From positions 125,345,692 through 125,409,691 of the forward strand of contig NC_056523.1 of assembly GCF_019175285.1 (NCBI RefSeq): a stretch of DNA of 64,000 bases, written 5' to 3'. Every line of letters starts with the position of its first letter. Position 1 is the first letter of the stretch. The position numbers were made by a program, and so were the translations under genes. Shown here piece after piece: positions 1 through 10,920 of this stretch. The notes under the pieces were generated by a model that worked only from the letters and a program-made list of their open reading frames with translations, made no database searches and was not told where the DNA came from. The stretch comes from Sceloporus undulatus (Eukaryota; Chordata; Lepidosauria; Squamata; Phrynosomatidae).

Positions 1-1824
1 TTACCAACCTACAAAAGGTTTACCTTTTGTTACCAATTGTCATATGAAATCAAGCAAATGGTTACACTTAAGCAAATGGTTACACTTGAAGCAAACTCAA
101 CTTTTGGCTTAATCATTCAATTGTCTTCTTAACCCAGAACTGGGGTCTGCTTCAAGTGTGACATTTGACTCCAAAACAGGAAATATCTAAAATGGGAATT
201 AGTATCAGATAATCTCTGACCAATTGGTAAATGACAGCTGTTTCACAAAGATCATATAATGAAGCAACCTGTAAATAGTACACTGGAATTCCTGCTGTTA
301 TCAGAGCTGAGGGACATCAAGTCCAGCTTCTGTAACAGTCCATGCATACAAGGAGTCATGTGTATGCAGCTGTTAAATGAGTCTTGTCGAAACTACTAAG
401 AGAAATGCATGATCAGTTTCTCAAATGCCAAGTCAAATATAGCAAAAGAATTCACCAGTGCATTTGAAATACTTTTTGTAAGAAAACTGCATTCTGATCA
501 GTCCACTTCTTAACCTGAACAGTTTTGAGCATGACAGCACAGCACATGTACTTGAAACACCCTCTGGCACATATCAGTTGTATTTTAGAAGCAGTAAAAA
601 GCTGCTTACTTACCATCACCGTATCTCCAGCCTGCACAAAAGCAGTTATGCCATTACTATCATTAGGATATCAGGCACAGCATAAGGAACCTTTGGTTTG
701 ACTACCATTTTACTTTATGACAACAGCAGGACTGCTTGAGAGGCATGCACAGATAGCAACATGGATAAGCCACATACAATCTTGCAATTTCTGGTTTTGA
801 AAATAGGCTTATAGAGCAATATTGTACAGAGAATATAGCATTTCAATACTATAAAATGGTATGTTTAATTTTAACTGTTCCCTTTAAAATTATGAATTTT
901 TATGGTGAAATGCTGATTGTCCTGTCTAGTATTACTTTTGATCTACCAGTTGCAATCGTCAGGCTTTATTCACAAATGTAATACAGTTGGCCCTTCTTAT
1001 ACACTGATTTTTATACACAGATTCAACCATACACGGTTTGAATATATTTTAAAAAAGTATAAATTTCAACTATCAAACCTTGATATTCCATTTTTTATAA
1101 GGGACACCATTTTGCTATGCCATTATATTTAATGGGACTTGAGCATCCATGGATTTTGTTATCCACGAGGGATCTTGTAACCAAACCGCAGCGTATAACA
1201 AGGGCCCACTGTAGTCACAAAGCTTAGGATGTTAAGCATGACACAGAATACTTTACTCCATTATCCCATGCCTGAATACACCAGAATTCATCCCTAAAAG
1301 ACACATGGATGTATGTTTCATACAGTACTGTGATATAATATTGAGATTTTTAACTGACAAGTAGTGACTATATGGCTAAGAAATCCAGGGCACTAGCATT
1401 TATAATATTTCCTTTGACTTTAAAAGAGCAGAGTTGTTATGTGAAAAAATGAGGGTGCAATCTTGCATAGAAAATTAAAGCAAGACAATACTGGCTAGCT
1501 TTGACAACTCTTATTCAACAATTCTAATTCAGTCTTCAGAATTAATTATCCAGAACATCTAGTGGTAGAAGAAATGTATGATAATTCAGTAGGTGTATGT
1601 TCATCTACTCATTGCATTCTAGTTCTCTTTTCTAACTGTGCAAGGAACTTTTTTTCTCTGCTAACGGAGGATGGTCATCATGACTATTCTGTCTTCTATT
1701 AATTCTGCAGTTACTAGTACTGTATTTAATACCACCATAAAATGAGTTTAATATTATGCATCTAGTCTCTTGTTCAATGACCATGAATGAACGCTCAGAC
1801 CTAATATTAAGCATCTGTTACTTT
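1..1824. other. Flank downstream of DNAJB1, no gene seen
   Basis: No coding exon is recognisable here. An exact 18-bp unit (AAGCAAATGGTTACACTT) is repeated head to tail at 52-69 and 70-87. A Tigger-like MITE occupies 984-1211. In mammals GIPC1 follows DNAJB1, but none of its exons is visible. Confidence 0.6.
984..1211. mobile_element. Tigger-like (TcMar) MITE
   Basis: The element begins CAGTTGGCCCTTCTTATAC and ends GGGCCCACTG, with inverted ends, and is flanked by TA on both sides (982-983, 1212-1213), the target duplication of Tc1/mariner elements. The interior reads like other short Tigger-derived elements, with phrases similar to 'gattcaacca' and 'ccatggattttg'. About 228 bp, too short to encode a transposase. 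Relatives lie at 51588-52035 and 61508-61742. Confidence 0.75.
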
Positions 1825-2778
1825 TTTAGCTTTTACTAATTAAAGTAAGTTTTATTGAGAATTTACAGGAGACAGTAACATTCAATGACTCAAACAAAAA
1901 TTTCTTTCAAAAAAATATCTACCACTGTACATACTTTTCATAGTTTCAGGCCCTTTGAAATCTGTTAAACCAAGTTAAGCTGTGAACATCTGACACAGAT
2001 CTTCTGCCAATCCACTTGTTAAGCAGAAACCAAATGACCTATCAGGACCAAGCCTGATGTACATTGATGTGCAGTCAAATATTGCACTGAAAAACGTATA
2101 AATCTCTTTATATGCTTTCCAGAAGCTATTAGATTTTTGTAGTCTGCTAGCACGATATCATGCTAGGAGTGATCAAATTCAAACCACCCTTGTAAAAATA
2201 AAAAAAGGTTGAGTTATTTTCATAACCAAATTCAAGAATGATATCCTTCCAAGAATACTAATACATGGCACCATTTAAGAAGGCATTAATGAGGGCAGTA
2301 CTATATAGTACAGCAAGGGAAAACTCAATATTGAAAAAATCTCACTGGAAAACAGACTGTAAAATGTGCAAAGAGAGAACAGAGTACAGCAGATGAAAGA
2401 TTGGAGAAGTTTACTTTTCAAGTCCAGTTTAGAGTTTAGTCTAATTCTTTCCGACAGAAGATGTACATGGACACACCCTTAAATAGGACTAGCCAAATAA
2501 GTGGAGGCAGGAATCATAACAGGATGTTGCTCTCATATACAATTATCAGATGTTCCACTGATTCTGTCTATCAGTAACTGCACACTGCTCTGCAAGGACA
2601 ACATGGGTCTAAAGCCTTTGAGCAGTGCAACATTCATCTTGCAATATCTAGATTCTGTGAAAAACGTTTGATAACATGAAGTTACTTTCATACCCACTGC
2701 CAAACAGACCCTGAAATCCTGATTTCAGTCCAAAATCCTCTGCTATGGAGGCACTACAGTCCAGTTCTGCCAGGCTTC
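1825..2778 (-). other. DNAJB1: DNAJB1 3' UTR
   Basis: Sequence between the DNAJB1 stop codon and the likely cleavage site 10-30 nt past the poly(A) signal at 1851-1856. The length of about 950 nt resembles that of mammalian DNAJB1. No obvious transposon interrupts it, unlike the surrounding DNA. The exact end is inferred. Confidence 0.6.
1851..1856 (-). promoter_or_regulatory. DNAJB1: Poly(A) signal AATAAA for DNAJB1
   Basis: Plus-strand TTTATT reads AATAAA on the gene strand, about 920 nt after the stop codon. It is the best placed canonical hexamer for the 3' end. Confidence 0.6.
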
Positions 2779-3009
2779 CTATATTGGCAAGATCTGTTCT
2801 AGGACGTTTTTGGAAGACTGTGGAATTCTGTCTGGGAATCTTACATCGAACTCAATAATAAGGTCTCCTCGTTGGTTTGGACTCTTTGGAAAGGGAAGGC
2901 CTTCTCCAGGAATTCTTCGCTTCATTCCAGGTTTAATGACATCTTTGAACACCATTGGTATGTTCCTACCATCTAGTGTTGGTGCGTTCACAGTGCAGCC
3001 ACACAAAGC
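2779..3009 (-). CDS. DNAJB1: DNAJB1 coding exon 3 and stop
   Basis: Acceptor TTTATATTTAG precedes GCT TTG TGT, giving [18 protein letters not shown]. The exon contains the second substrate-binding domain and the dimer helix, ending VLEQILPI and a stop. 76 codons plus stop. Confidence 0.95.
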   Translation of the reverse strand, partial: ALCGCTVNAPTLDGRNIPMVFKDVIKPGMKRRIPGEGLPFPKSPNQRGDLIIEFDVRFPDRIPQSSKNVLEQILPI

Positions 3010-6000
3010 CTAAATATAAAAACAAGCCAAACAATTATTATATTTTCCTGCAAAATCAGTAGGGTTCACTTTTAAGAGAATTTTTTTTTAAAATTACAAA
3101 AAAATAAAGATTCTAAATTGACAATTAACCAATCTCTCCAAATACAGGTGAAAATGTTCACAAAACTGAGCTGAACTTTTAACTTCCCAGTGGCATCCCA
3201 ATTTGTACATGGTTACTATACTAAAGGAACCAGATACCATCTGATCTCGGAGGCTAAGCAGGATAAGCCTTGGTTAGTACTTGGATGGGAGAGTGCCAAC
3301 AAATACCAGATTCTGTTTTTTCAGAGGAAGGAACTGGCAAAACCATCTCTGAGGATTCCTTGCTTTAGAAATCCACCTCTGAGTATTTGTTGCTGAAGAA
3401 AACCCTGTGAAATTTGTGGGGCCACCATAAGTCAACAAATGACTTGACAGCACATATACAAGTAATCATGGGACCTGCTTTGTTATTGTACTCTAATAAT
3501 TCTTGACAGCAGCTATACAACAATATGACAAGCATTCTCTTAATAATCATTATGTAAGGGAAAGGTGATTTTGGGTATCCCAATGTTCATACTTTTACAA
3601 AATTCAAAATCTTCCACTTCATTTGCCAAAGCCTGGCATTTCAACTTACCTCACGGAGGCTGATCTTGGCTGGGTATACAATGTCTGACCCATCTCTCTT
3701 AAAAATGTTGTGTGGCTTGTCCTTTAAAACAAAGACAATATCAGCTGGAATGTTGTTTGGTGTTTGGTCTCCTTCTTTGGGGAATGTAATTTTAGTCCCT
3801 TCTTTCCAGCCACGTTTGACTTCAATTGTTAGAATCTTATCCTCGTTGCGTGTGGTTTTTCCATCTGGGTTGAGCCGTTTGTGAGAAATTTTCATTTTCT
3901 TGGTGCACCCGCTGTAAATCTCCTCCAATGATACTCTCAGCTCATGAGTGATGGGTGGATCTTGTTTCCTGCGAATGTTTTCGTGGCCCCCACGAGAACG
4001 GGAAAAGCCAATGTTGCCAAAGTTTTGAAAATTTGTGAAGGGGTCATCAACGTCCATATCTTCATCTCCATTCCTCTGGACAAAGAAAGTATCAAAAGGG
4101 TTCCGTCCACCAAAGAATTCTGCAAACATGGCATGAGGATCTCCATGAAAGGTGTAGGTGAATGAAGTGCCATTGGGACCCCCTCCACTGCTGCTGGGAC
4201 CACCTCCCTTAAGTCCTGAAATATAGAAAAGACACAAATAACTTCTTGCAGTTGTAACAATAATTACTCAGCTGTGCATTCTTTCAGGTTACATAATCGC
4301 TTCTAGTCCAGAGAGCCAGTATCCATTTTATTCATATTGAAGCTGCCTGAAATGTCAGAGAACTGCATCAGAATCCTAGTTATAAATACTTTAAGCAACT
4401 CTGATATCCAACAGCTCTTGCAAGTACTCCCCCCCCTTCAGTGTGTTTAGTTCAGTACAATTCCCATTTATTTGCAAGATCCACTAAATCAATGCTTCTG
4501 GAGACAAAGCACAACTGGGAGCACATTTCAGCTCATCCTGTACATGCTACCAAATGTAAGTTCAAAACAAATCCTGCCAAAAACAGTGCTATCAAGCGAA
4601 AGGCAGGGTTGCAACACAAAGGTTAGCACAGGAATACGCTAGAATATTCTAGCAAGTACTAGAAGACTCATGGAGCAAAAGCTCCACCTATCTTCGACAG
4701 CCTGCCACGCAGCCCAGTATACGTATGTTACCAACACCCATTTACAGGAAAATGTTCAGAATGTTCTATGGATGCAAGTCGTGAAACGGAAATCAGGACA
4801 AAAGAAAGCTCTGCAAATAGAACACAACTTGTGCAAATAAGTTAAGAGCTTCTCTTTTGTGTACAACATCTATCAATATTCCACTGAAGGGGCTGCTGTG
4901 TTTCAAAACAAGTCCTCCATTGCCAACAAAAGGCCAGAAAGTAAACACACCCAGCAAAAAGGAAACCTCAAAAGACAAAAAGAGACTGATCTGCAAAATA
5001 GGAGGAAGGCGCACAGATCCTGCACTAGGTTGTCCTACTGGTTGCAGAGTAAGGCTTCCCTGCCAGGCAGAAACCTGTCGATGCGGAGATGTGTGACCTT
5101 AAATACACAGCCAGAACAATTCAAAGATGGCAAACATCTTGCTGGCCTCCAGGGCGACCCAAACTGAAACAACTTGTTTTTTCACCCTTTCTCCTCTCTC
5201 TTTCCTCTTCCCTTCATCTTTCTTGGGGGGGGGGGAACCAGTCCCGGGATAAATGCTGATCCTTGTTTTTAACAAGGACTGGAACATCAAGAGCTCTAAA
5301 AAAACCACAAAGGAGCGGCCATCATCATCATAGAAGCGAAGCGAAGATGGCAAAACCGGGGGGGGGGGGGAGGGCAGCTACGACGAAAGAAGAAGGGAGT
5401 CAACAACATCACTGGACGGCAATGAAATCCAGGCTGCATCCACACTGGAGAAATAAATTGGCTTGGCACCACTTTAACTCTTTTTCTGGGAGCCTTGAGC
5501 CAGACAACAAGTTAAAGCGGTGCCAAATCGGGTTATTTCTCCAGTGTGGATGCAAGCTAAGCTTGTCCTGCCTTATAATAATAATAATGATGATTTTTTA
5601 CACGAGGCGGGGAACAACAACAACCAACACACACACACACACACACAACACCAGTCAAAACACACATCATCGCTTTAAACATGAAACGCCCCTCATTTAA
5701 GAACAATGGAGCCAGCGCCGAGTTCCAGCGGCGGACTCTGGAGAGGCCAGGGTTCGAATCCCGGCTCTGCCATGGAAGAGGCCGCTGAAGGGACCCTGGG
5801 CGAGTCACTCTCTCAGCCTCAGAGGATGGCCACGGCAAGCCTCCTCTGATCCAGCCCTGCCAAGGAAGCCCCGCGATGGGCGCCCCTGAATCCGAAGAGA
5901 CCCAAGAAATCAAGACAGAGACCGAGGGCCAAACCAGTTCGAGGCCGCTTGAACTGCCCTGGCTCAGGGGGCTCTGGGAACTGTAGTTTTGCGAGACATT

Positions 6001-6448
6001 TAGCCTCCTAGGTCAGAGAGGTCTGCTGCCACAATCAACTACAACTCCCAGGAGTCCCTGAGCCAGGGCAGTTAAAGCGGCCTCGAACTGGGCTATTCCT
6101 GCAGTGTGTTTTGGACCCCATTCGACCTCCCAAGTGCCTTTTCCCTCCACGAACAACAGGAGGAGACTCAACAAGCCCAGGCGGACGGCTCCAAGGGAAA
6201 GGGCCTCCCTTCCTCCTCCTCCTCCGCCGGTGCGCACCTTCCTCGCCGAACTTGTCGAAGATCTCCCGCTTCTTGGGGTCGCTGAGCACGTCGTACGCCT
6301 CGGCGATCTCCTTGAAGCGCTCCTCGGCCCCCGGGTCCTTGTTCTTGTCCGGGTGGTAGCGCAGCGCCTGCTTGCGGTATGCCTTTTTGATATCGTCCTC
6401 GCTTGCCCCGCGGGACAAGCCCAGTATGCGGTAATAGTCTTTCCCCAT
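2779..6448 (-). CDS. DNAJB1: DNAJB1, HSP40 class B co-chaperone, complete, three exons
   Basis: Cytosolic and nuclear J-domain protein that binds unfolded clients and stimulates the HSP70 ATPase. Coding exons: 6448-6238, 4215-3650 and 3009-2779 (211+566+231 nt, 335 residues plus stop; human protein 340). Residues 1-70 are the J domain, with the HPD motif in YHPDKNK that is needed to activate HSP70. A Gly/Phe-rich linker follows ([12 protein letters not shown]-type region), then the two beta-sandwich substrate-binding domains and the C-terminal dimerisation segment ending LEQILPI. There is no cysteine zinc finger, which fits class B (DNAJB). Both introns have GT-AG ends; intron 1 (2022 bp) splits a Gly codon after its first base. 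The start sits in a CpG island with TATA and heat-shock elements. The gene lies beside TECR in divergent orientation, as in mammals. No break is seen in the reading frame. Confidence 0.97.
3222..3462 (+). mobile_element. 5S-rRNA-headed SINE (5S-Sauria type) in DNAJB1 intron 2
   Basis: The head reads CATCTGATCTCGGAGGCTAA, then GGTTAGTACTTGGATGGGAG, which is the internal promoter region of vertebrate 5S rRNA. The tail reads CCACCATAAGTCAACAAATG, like the Bov-B-derived 3' end of Sauria SINEs. The 5S part is diverged and fused to non-5S sequence, so this is a SINE and not an rRNA gene. Confidence 0.8.
3650..4215 (-). CDS. DNAJB1: DNAJB1 coding exon 2
   Basis: The acceptor CTATATTTCAG precedes GACTTAAGGG; the exon opens with the last two bases of a split Gly codon, then [12 protein letters not shown]. 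It carries the Gly/Phe-rich linker and most of the substrate-binding region ([37 protein letters not shown]) and ends CTC CGT GAG before donor GTAAGT. The exon is 566 nt, and the reading frame closes cleanly with both neighbours. Confidence 0.96.
5432..5556. mobile_element. Short palindromic MITE in DNAJB1 intron 1
   Basis: Inverted arms: GGCTGCATCCACACTGGAGA at the left and its near complement ending TCCAGTGTGGATGCAAGC at the right. Same general design as the larger palindromic family elsewhere in the window (GTTTGACACC-type interior). Confidence 0.7.
5708..5895 (+). mobile_element. Sauria-type SINE in DNAJB1 intron 1
   Basis: Contains a good tRNA-type B box, GGTTCGAATCC (5753-5763), followed by the usual 'gctctgccatgg' and 'cctgggcgagtcac' phrases and 'tgccaaggaagcc'. 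It is unusually GC-rich compared with the other copies, as expected this close to a CpG island. Confidence 0.65.
5931..6116. mobile_element. Palindromic MITE (GGTCCAAAACACACTGCAG family)
   Basis: Right end reads TTCCTGCAGTGTGTTTTGGACC and the two halves are complementary through CCTGGCTCAG/CTGAGCCAGG. The left end is truncated. The copy ends about 120 bp from the DNAJB1 exon 1 donor. Confidence 0.75.
6238..6448 (-). CDS. DNAJB1: DNAJB1 coding exon 1 (J domain)
   Basis: Starts [19 protein letters not shown] and runs to FDKFGEE plus one base, followed by donor GTGCGC. Encodes the whole J domain, including helices II and III around HPD. The upstream DNA has a TATA box at the expected distance, which supports this ATG. 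Confidence 0.96.
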
Positions 6449-6531
6449 GGCTGTTCAGGAAGCCCTCATACAGCAACACCGCACACCCGCCGACGCCGGC
6501 TCTAACTCCGCGTCTGGCGCTACCCCCTCCG

Positions 6532-6638
6532 TATTTATAGGGCTGGCGGAGGAATCTTCCAGAGCTTGCCACAACGTTCTCCGCCCACCCGCTCCGCTTC
6601 AGCCAATCACGATCCAGCACTCTGTTCTCTCCACCAAT
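6532..6638 (-). promoter_or_regulatory. DNAJB1: DNAJB1 core promoter (TATA and CCAAT boxes)
   Basis: On the gene strand a TATAAATA box lies at 6539-6532, about 85 nt upstream of the ATG, so the transcript should start near 6500-6508 with a 5' UTR of roughly 55 nt. Two CCAAT pentamers, in plus-strand sense (inverted relative to the gene), lie at 6603-6607 and 6634-6638. This TATA plus CCAAT plus HSE layout is typical of inducible heat-shock genes. Confidence 0.75.
6552..6564 (-). promoter_or_regulatory. DNAJB1: Heat-shock element
   Basis: GAATCTTCCAGAG matches the alternating nGAAn/nTTCn pattern bound by HSF1 trimers, with two perfect units and a third that is GAG instead of GAA. It sits 13 bp upstream of the TATA box. 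A weaker TTCTAGA match lies at 6746-6752. Confidence 0.7.
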
Positions 6639-6899
6639 AAGGGCGACGCGAGGAAGTAACGGTTGGTCACAGCTCACTTCGTGATTGAAATGCGAGGGGG
6701 GGGATAAAGCCTTCGATGTGCCACCAACGGTTCTCGCTCTCGGGGTTCTAGAGGGGATAGTGCCCTCCGCGCTTGCGCGCTGGGCGAAGCTGGGGAGGCG
6801 CGCGTTTGAGAGCCTGCCTCCGCCCGGCCTCAGTTAACAACGTCTCCTTCCGCGTCGAGTCCCCCATCGTATCGCGGAAGAAAGACGCTCCGCCCTAAG

Positions 6900-6975
6900 C
6901 CACGCCCCCTATTTCAACCATTCTAGTCAGGAGAGAATATATAACTTGAGCTTTAGCGCCACAGCAGTAGTGGTC
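6900..6975 (+). promoter_or_regulatory. Possible plus-strand TATA promoter divergent from DNAJB1
   Basis: A GC-box-like CCACGCCCCC (6899-6908) is followed by AATATATAA at 6936-6944, in CpG-rich DNA at the island edge. A start near 6970 would make a transcript reading away from DNAJB1. Within 60 bp it runs into a MITE and no open reading frame follows, so any product would be noncoding. Confidence 0.3.
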
Positions 6976-7020
6976 AAACGGGCGCAGCAGAGGGATTGTG
7001 AGAGCCATTGTTGTGTCGTG

Positions 7021-7239
7021 GGTACAAAACACACTGCAGGAATAGTCCAGTTTGAGACCGCTTTATCTGCCCTGGCTCAATGCTAGGGAACTCTGGGAAC
7101 TAGTTTTGTGAGACATGTAGCCTCTGGCAGAGAGCTCTAGAGTCACAACAAACTACAATTCCCAGGATTCCCTAGCACTGAGCCAGGGCAGATAAAGCCA
7201 TCTCAAAGTGGATTATTTCTGCAGTGTGTGTTTTGGACC
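7021..7239. mobile_element. Palindromic MITE (GGTCCAAAAC family)
   Basis: Starts GGTACAAAACACACTGCAGG and ends CTGCAGTGTGTGTTTTGGACC; the halves are complementary around the middle. Flanks GTG (7018-7020) and GTA (7240-7242) are a near match to a 3-bp duplication. Confidence 0.8.
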
Positions 7240-7269
7240 GTAGTTTGAAACTTTAATAAAGGCTGTGAG

Positions 7270-7598
7270 CTGCTACCACACTCCAGAATTAATACACTTT
7301 GACACTGCTTTAACTGCCATGGGTCCATCCTATGGAATCCTGGGATCTGTAGTTTGTTGTGACACCAGAGCTCTCTGCTTCCGCACTTTAGAAAGAATCC
7401 AGGTTGACACCGCTTTTAACTGCCATGCCTCAATGCTATGGAATTCTGGGAATGGTAGTTTCTTGTGTCACCAGAGCTCTCTGACAGAGAAGGCTAAACA
7501 TCTCACAAAACTCCAATTCCCAGAATGCCATAGCATTCAACCAGGGCTGTTAAAGTGGTGTCAAACTGCATTAATCCTAAAGTGCAAATGCAGCCCAG
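7270..7598. mobile_element. Two overlapping palindromic MITE fragments
   Basis: A first half-copy (about 7270-7382, with TTGACACTGCTTTAACTGCC) is followed by a nearly whole copy (about 7388-7598) with GTTGACACCGC at the left and GTGTCAAACTGCATTAATCC at the right. Same superfamily as the copies at 32474 and 39922. Confidence 0.65.
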
Positions 7599-7614
7599 GA
7601 GGCAAACCTCTGTT

Positions 7615-7757
7615 CACCCATGGAAACCCACTGAGTGGCCTTGGCTAAGTTACAGCATCAGCCTAAATGTAAGGCAATTACCTCTGGATAAGAAAAGAAA
7701 GCCCTTATGATAGAGTAACCATAAGCCTAAGTCAATTTGATGGCACATAACAATAAC
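7615..7757 (+). mobile_element. Sauria SINE fragment
   Basis: Phrases 'cccatggaaacccactgagtg' and 'ggcacataacaataac' are the middle and tail of a Sauria SINE. The tRNA-like head is missing. Confidence 0.5.
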
Positions 7758-7894
7758 GGCTCCTGCAGATCTCCCTGAGGGACATGTAGCCCTCTAGATG
7801 TTAAACTGCACATCCCATCAGCCTTAGCCAGCATAACCAGTAGTAAGGGATGAAAGGAGAGGAAGATCAGCAGTACAACTTGCCCATTCTTATG

Positions 7895-8055
7895 GTACAG
7901 TGAGTGAGAGAGAGTGGGAAGCAAAACTAAGGACTGGAGTGTGGCTTTGGCGCGGCTGCTGGACTCTTAGGACGCAGGCATCATTTACACAGCATACCTT
8001 CAAAATGACCCAAAGCAGCTTTATTTTGGCCTGTCTGCACTGGCCCATAGTCTGT
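7895..8055. mobile_element. Truncated palindromic MITE (CAGACNGGCC family)
   Basis: Right half reads GCAGCTTTATTTTGGCCTGT then 'ctgcactggccca', matching the right arm of the whole copy at 43135-43345. The left arm is lost. Confidence 0.6.
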
Positions 8056-8946
8056 ATGAGCAAGCTACTGAATAACATCCTCCAAGCACAAGCCAGTTTC
8101 AAGTGTCTCAGCACAGATCTATGCACAGGAGTATTGCACCCCATTTTGCTACCTTAGTCAGAGAAGCAAATAGCACCAGCCCCAGTCAAGGGGCATAGTA
8201 TCCAGGGCAGATAAGTTATATTGCCACCCTGAGGCAGCAACAATGAGCTAATTTTTTAGTATTGTAAACTGCCCTAAGATCTTTAGATGGAGAGTGGGAT
8301 AGAAATCTTTCAATAAATACATATAAAAATAAGTCAATAAATGATCAACAGCGCCAGGCCAAGCTATTTTGCTGCCCAAGGCAAAAAAAACCCAAACAAA
8401 CACAAAAGACACAACGACACAATATTTTGAACACAAAATTCCACCTTGCCTGGGGGGGGGGGCATGCAATGAAACTGAATGGACACTGATGCCAGGGTAG
8501 CATTTTCCCTTGCAACCCAAGGCAGAGCTTAAAGGTGTATAAGGCAAGCAGTGTGGCATTCACAGTTCTTTTTGCCAACACCTTCCTGCCATTCCACATC
8601 TCAGAACATCTGCTATCTGGAGCAGTTGCCCCACTTTGCCTAGGAGCAAGGCAGCCCTGCTTTTAAAAATAAGTAAGAACTGCCAGCCCTTTCATGACAA
8701 GTAGAATTGGCTATCAGCTGCCTAACAGACTGAACCTGCTTTAATCCTTCTGTATTAACCAGGGTTTGCTCTCAGGTACAGGATTGCATTACAGTTTTAA
8801 ACTTTGATTGAGGTTGAAATCCTTTCAGTGTTTCTTTCTGGCTAATGCTTTGGGTACTTTCCTATAGCAGTGACCAGGGAGTAGTTCCTTATTCTGTACA
8901 ATGCAGTCACTAAAATGTTCTGTTAGTTATTTCACAAATTCTGAAA

Positions 8947-9690
8947 ATGCCATATATACTCAACTATAGGTTGACTTAATTAAAAAATAGAGAGGGCAGG
9001 TTTGGGGACCAAAATTATAGATTTTGATTTGATTTAACCAATGTTGAGGGCAAAACTTAGGGGCATGTAACAAAAGATCTAAAGGGTGAAGCAAAGGGAA
9101 ACAATGCCAAAGAACTTACAAAATTCTAGTAACCTATCCAGAATGGATAAGGAGAGAATTGAAATAAATTGTGGCTATGTGATGTCTGGGGTGGGGAGTG
9201 AGGGGCTTGGGGCGACCAGGCACAGGCAGGGCTAAGAAAATGCTCTTATGTCCAAAAGCATGAAAAGGCAAAGCAAAGAAAATGGTACTACTGTACGTAG
9301 CAATGATTCTATAGCCTTTAACTTTAATGTGATAACTTTGCCAGATTTTAACCTGAAAAGCTGGCAAACATACACAAAAGTCTTATTCAGATTCTTCAAA
9401 GCCTGTACCTCTTGGCACTCCTTTAAGGGGGACACCAAAGTGTTGCCACCCCTGCCATTTTCCCGGCAGGGCATTCAAAAAGTTCAGAAGTGGTGCCATG
9501 GCAGACAGAGTAGAAGAGGTCAGTTCTTGTTTTAGATACTTCCAGAAGGGACTAAGCTCACTTTCCACCATGGAATGGTTTATTTTTTGATAAGAGTTAA
9601 AGTACAGTACTAACATTGACCCATTAATAAGTCGACCCAGGGTTTTTTGAGTCAATTTTTTTGAGTTAAATTTCTAGACTTATACATTAT
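8947..9690. mobile_element. Nonautonomous DNA element with CCATATATACTC ends
   Basis: The left end CCATATATACTCAACTATAG and the right end, with 'gagtcaa' and 'ctagacttatacatta', are inverted relatives. The block 'gggggacaccaaagtgttgcc' fills the middle. Fragments sharing its ends lie at 49830-50035 and 53380-53850. Superfamily not determined. Confidence 0.45.
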
Positions 9691-10348
9691 TTACAGTAAT
9701 TGCAGGTTAGTATAAAATAATTGTGATTAGACGTTATTTCATTTTGCATCTAGGTGTCTACCAGCCACCCTTTAGGATAATTCTATTTTCCAATAACTGA
9801 AGAGAGGTAACTGGCCAAATTTTTGGATTCCCCCAAAAATCTATGAAGCTGTAGTGCTGCCTTTTGTAATCATATGTGACAACAGTTTTCTGGAATATTG
9901 GTGGTGCTGTGACATATAAGAATGTGAATAAAATGGTTAAAAGCAGCATAATCTGCATGTTTCTGCTTTCATTGCTCTAAAACCAATCATGGTGAAAACA
10001 GATTGTTTTTCAATGGTTCTAAAACCACTCCTACATGTATGTACTTGAAAACATTTTCATTGAATAGTGTGATAACTTCTGAGTAAACGTAAATTTGATC
10101 TCTTCATTGTAGGCATGGAAATAGCCCGTAAATCCTTCTTGCTTATTGCCATTGCACCTGTAAAATCTCACCTGCAACACTGTTTCAGCCAAGTGATGAA
10201 TGGAGCAGTAAACCTAAGTTCAGACCAGCTGAATGCCTCAACATCAGATTCATTTGCATCTTATTCTGTTGACAAAAACAAATAGATGGACAAGTGGAAT
10301 CACAATTTTATCTGTTCTTCACAAGTTTAAATAGAATTCAGAATCTAG

Positions 10349-10545
10349 GGGTGCATCTACAGTAGTTTGACACCCCTTTCAGTGTTTTAGCAACATCCCA
10401 TGGAATTCTGGGATTTATAGTTCTACAAGGTCTTTAGTCTTCTCTGCCAAAGCATGGTGGTGCCTCACAAAACTACAAATCTATAGATTCTGTAGGATGG
10501 AGCGGTGATGTCAAACCGCATTATTTCTACAGTGTAGATGTACCC
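10349..10545. mobile_element. Palindromic MITE, GGGTGCATCTAC ends
   Basis: Left end GGGTGCATCTACAGTAG and right end GTAGATGTACCC are inverted; the interior has TTTGACACCCC and GATGTCAAACCGC arms. TAG flanks both sides (10346-10348, 10546-10548), a 3-bp duplication as in PIF/Harbinger elements. Confidence 0.8.
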
Positions 10546-10920
10546 TAGGTCAGGGATGGAAAAGTATGGCCCTCTATATGTTGTTGGACTTCAACACCCA
10601 GCAATGTAGCCAGCAAGGATAATGGTGAGGAATGCTGCGGGCTGCAGCCCAATTTGGCCTCCTCTGAAAGCTATCCAGTTTGGCAGCCATTGCCAACTCT
10701 TGTGGCAGTTAATTCTGCAGTTCAATATGTGCTCGGTGAAGAAGTATTTCATTTTTACTGTGCAAAATCTCCCACATTCATCTTAAGTGGATGACCAAAA
10801 TTGTAGTATTATGACAGACTGAGAAATGCTTCTCCCCATCCACTTTTTTTTGGTCACTACCTGCACCATGCTTACCTTAATATACCTTTAATATTTCCCC
10901 TTATTTCCTCCTTTTTTCCA

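Larger units (their letters stand above)
6160..6910. other. CpG island over DNAJB1 exon 1 and promoter
   Basis: CpG dinucleotides are dense (for example 6240-6420 and 6755-6900) in DNA that is otherwise AT-rich and CpG-poor. Judged by eye; covers the exon, the promoter and DNA upstream. Confidence 0.75.

Noticed and set aside
3230-3300. 5S rRNA gene
   Set aside because: Only part of 5S is present, diverged and fused to a SINE tail.
5263-5700. 145-codon open frame in DNAJB1 intron 1
   Set aside because: Composed of a MITE, a CA repeat and low-complexity sequence.
6921-6937. Heat-shock element TTCTAGTCAGGAGAGAA
   Set aside because: Spacing of the TTC and GAA units does not follow the 5-bp period needed for HSF binding.
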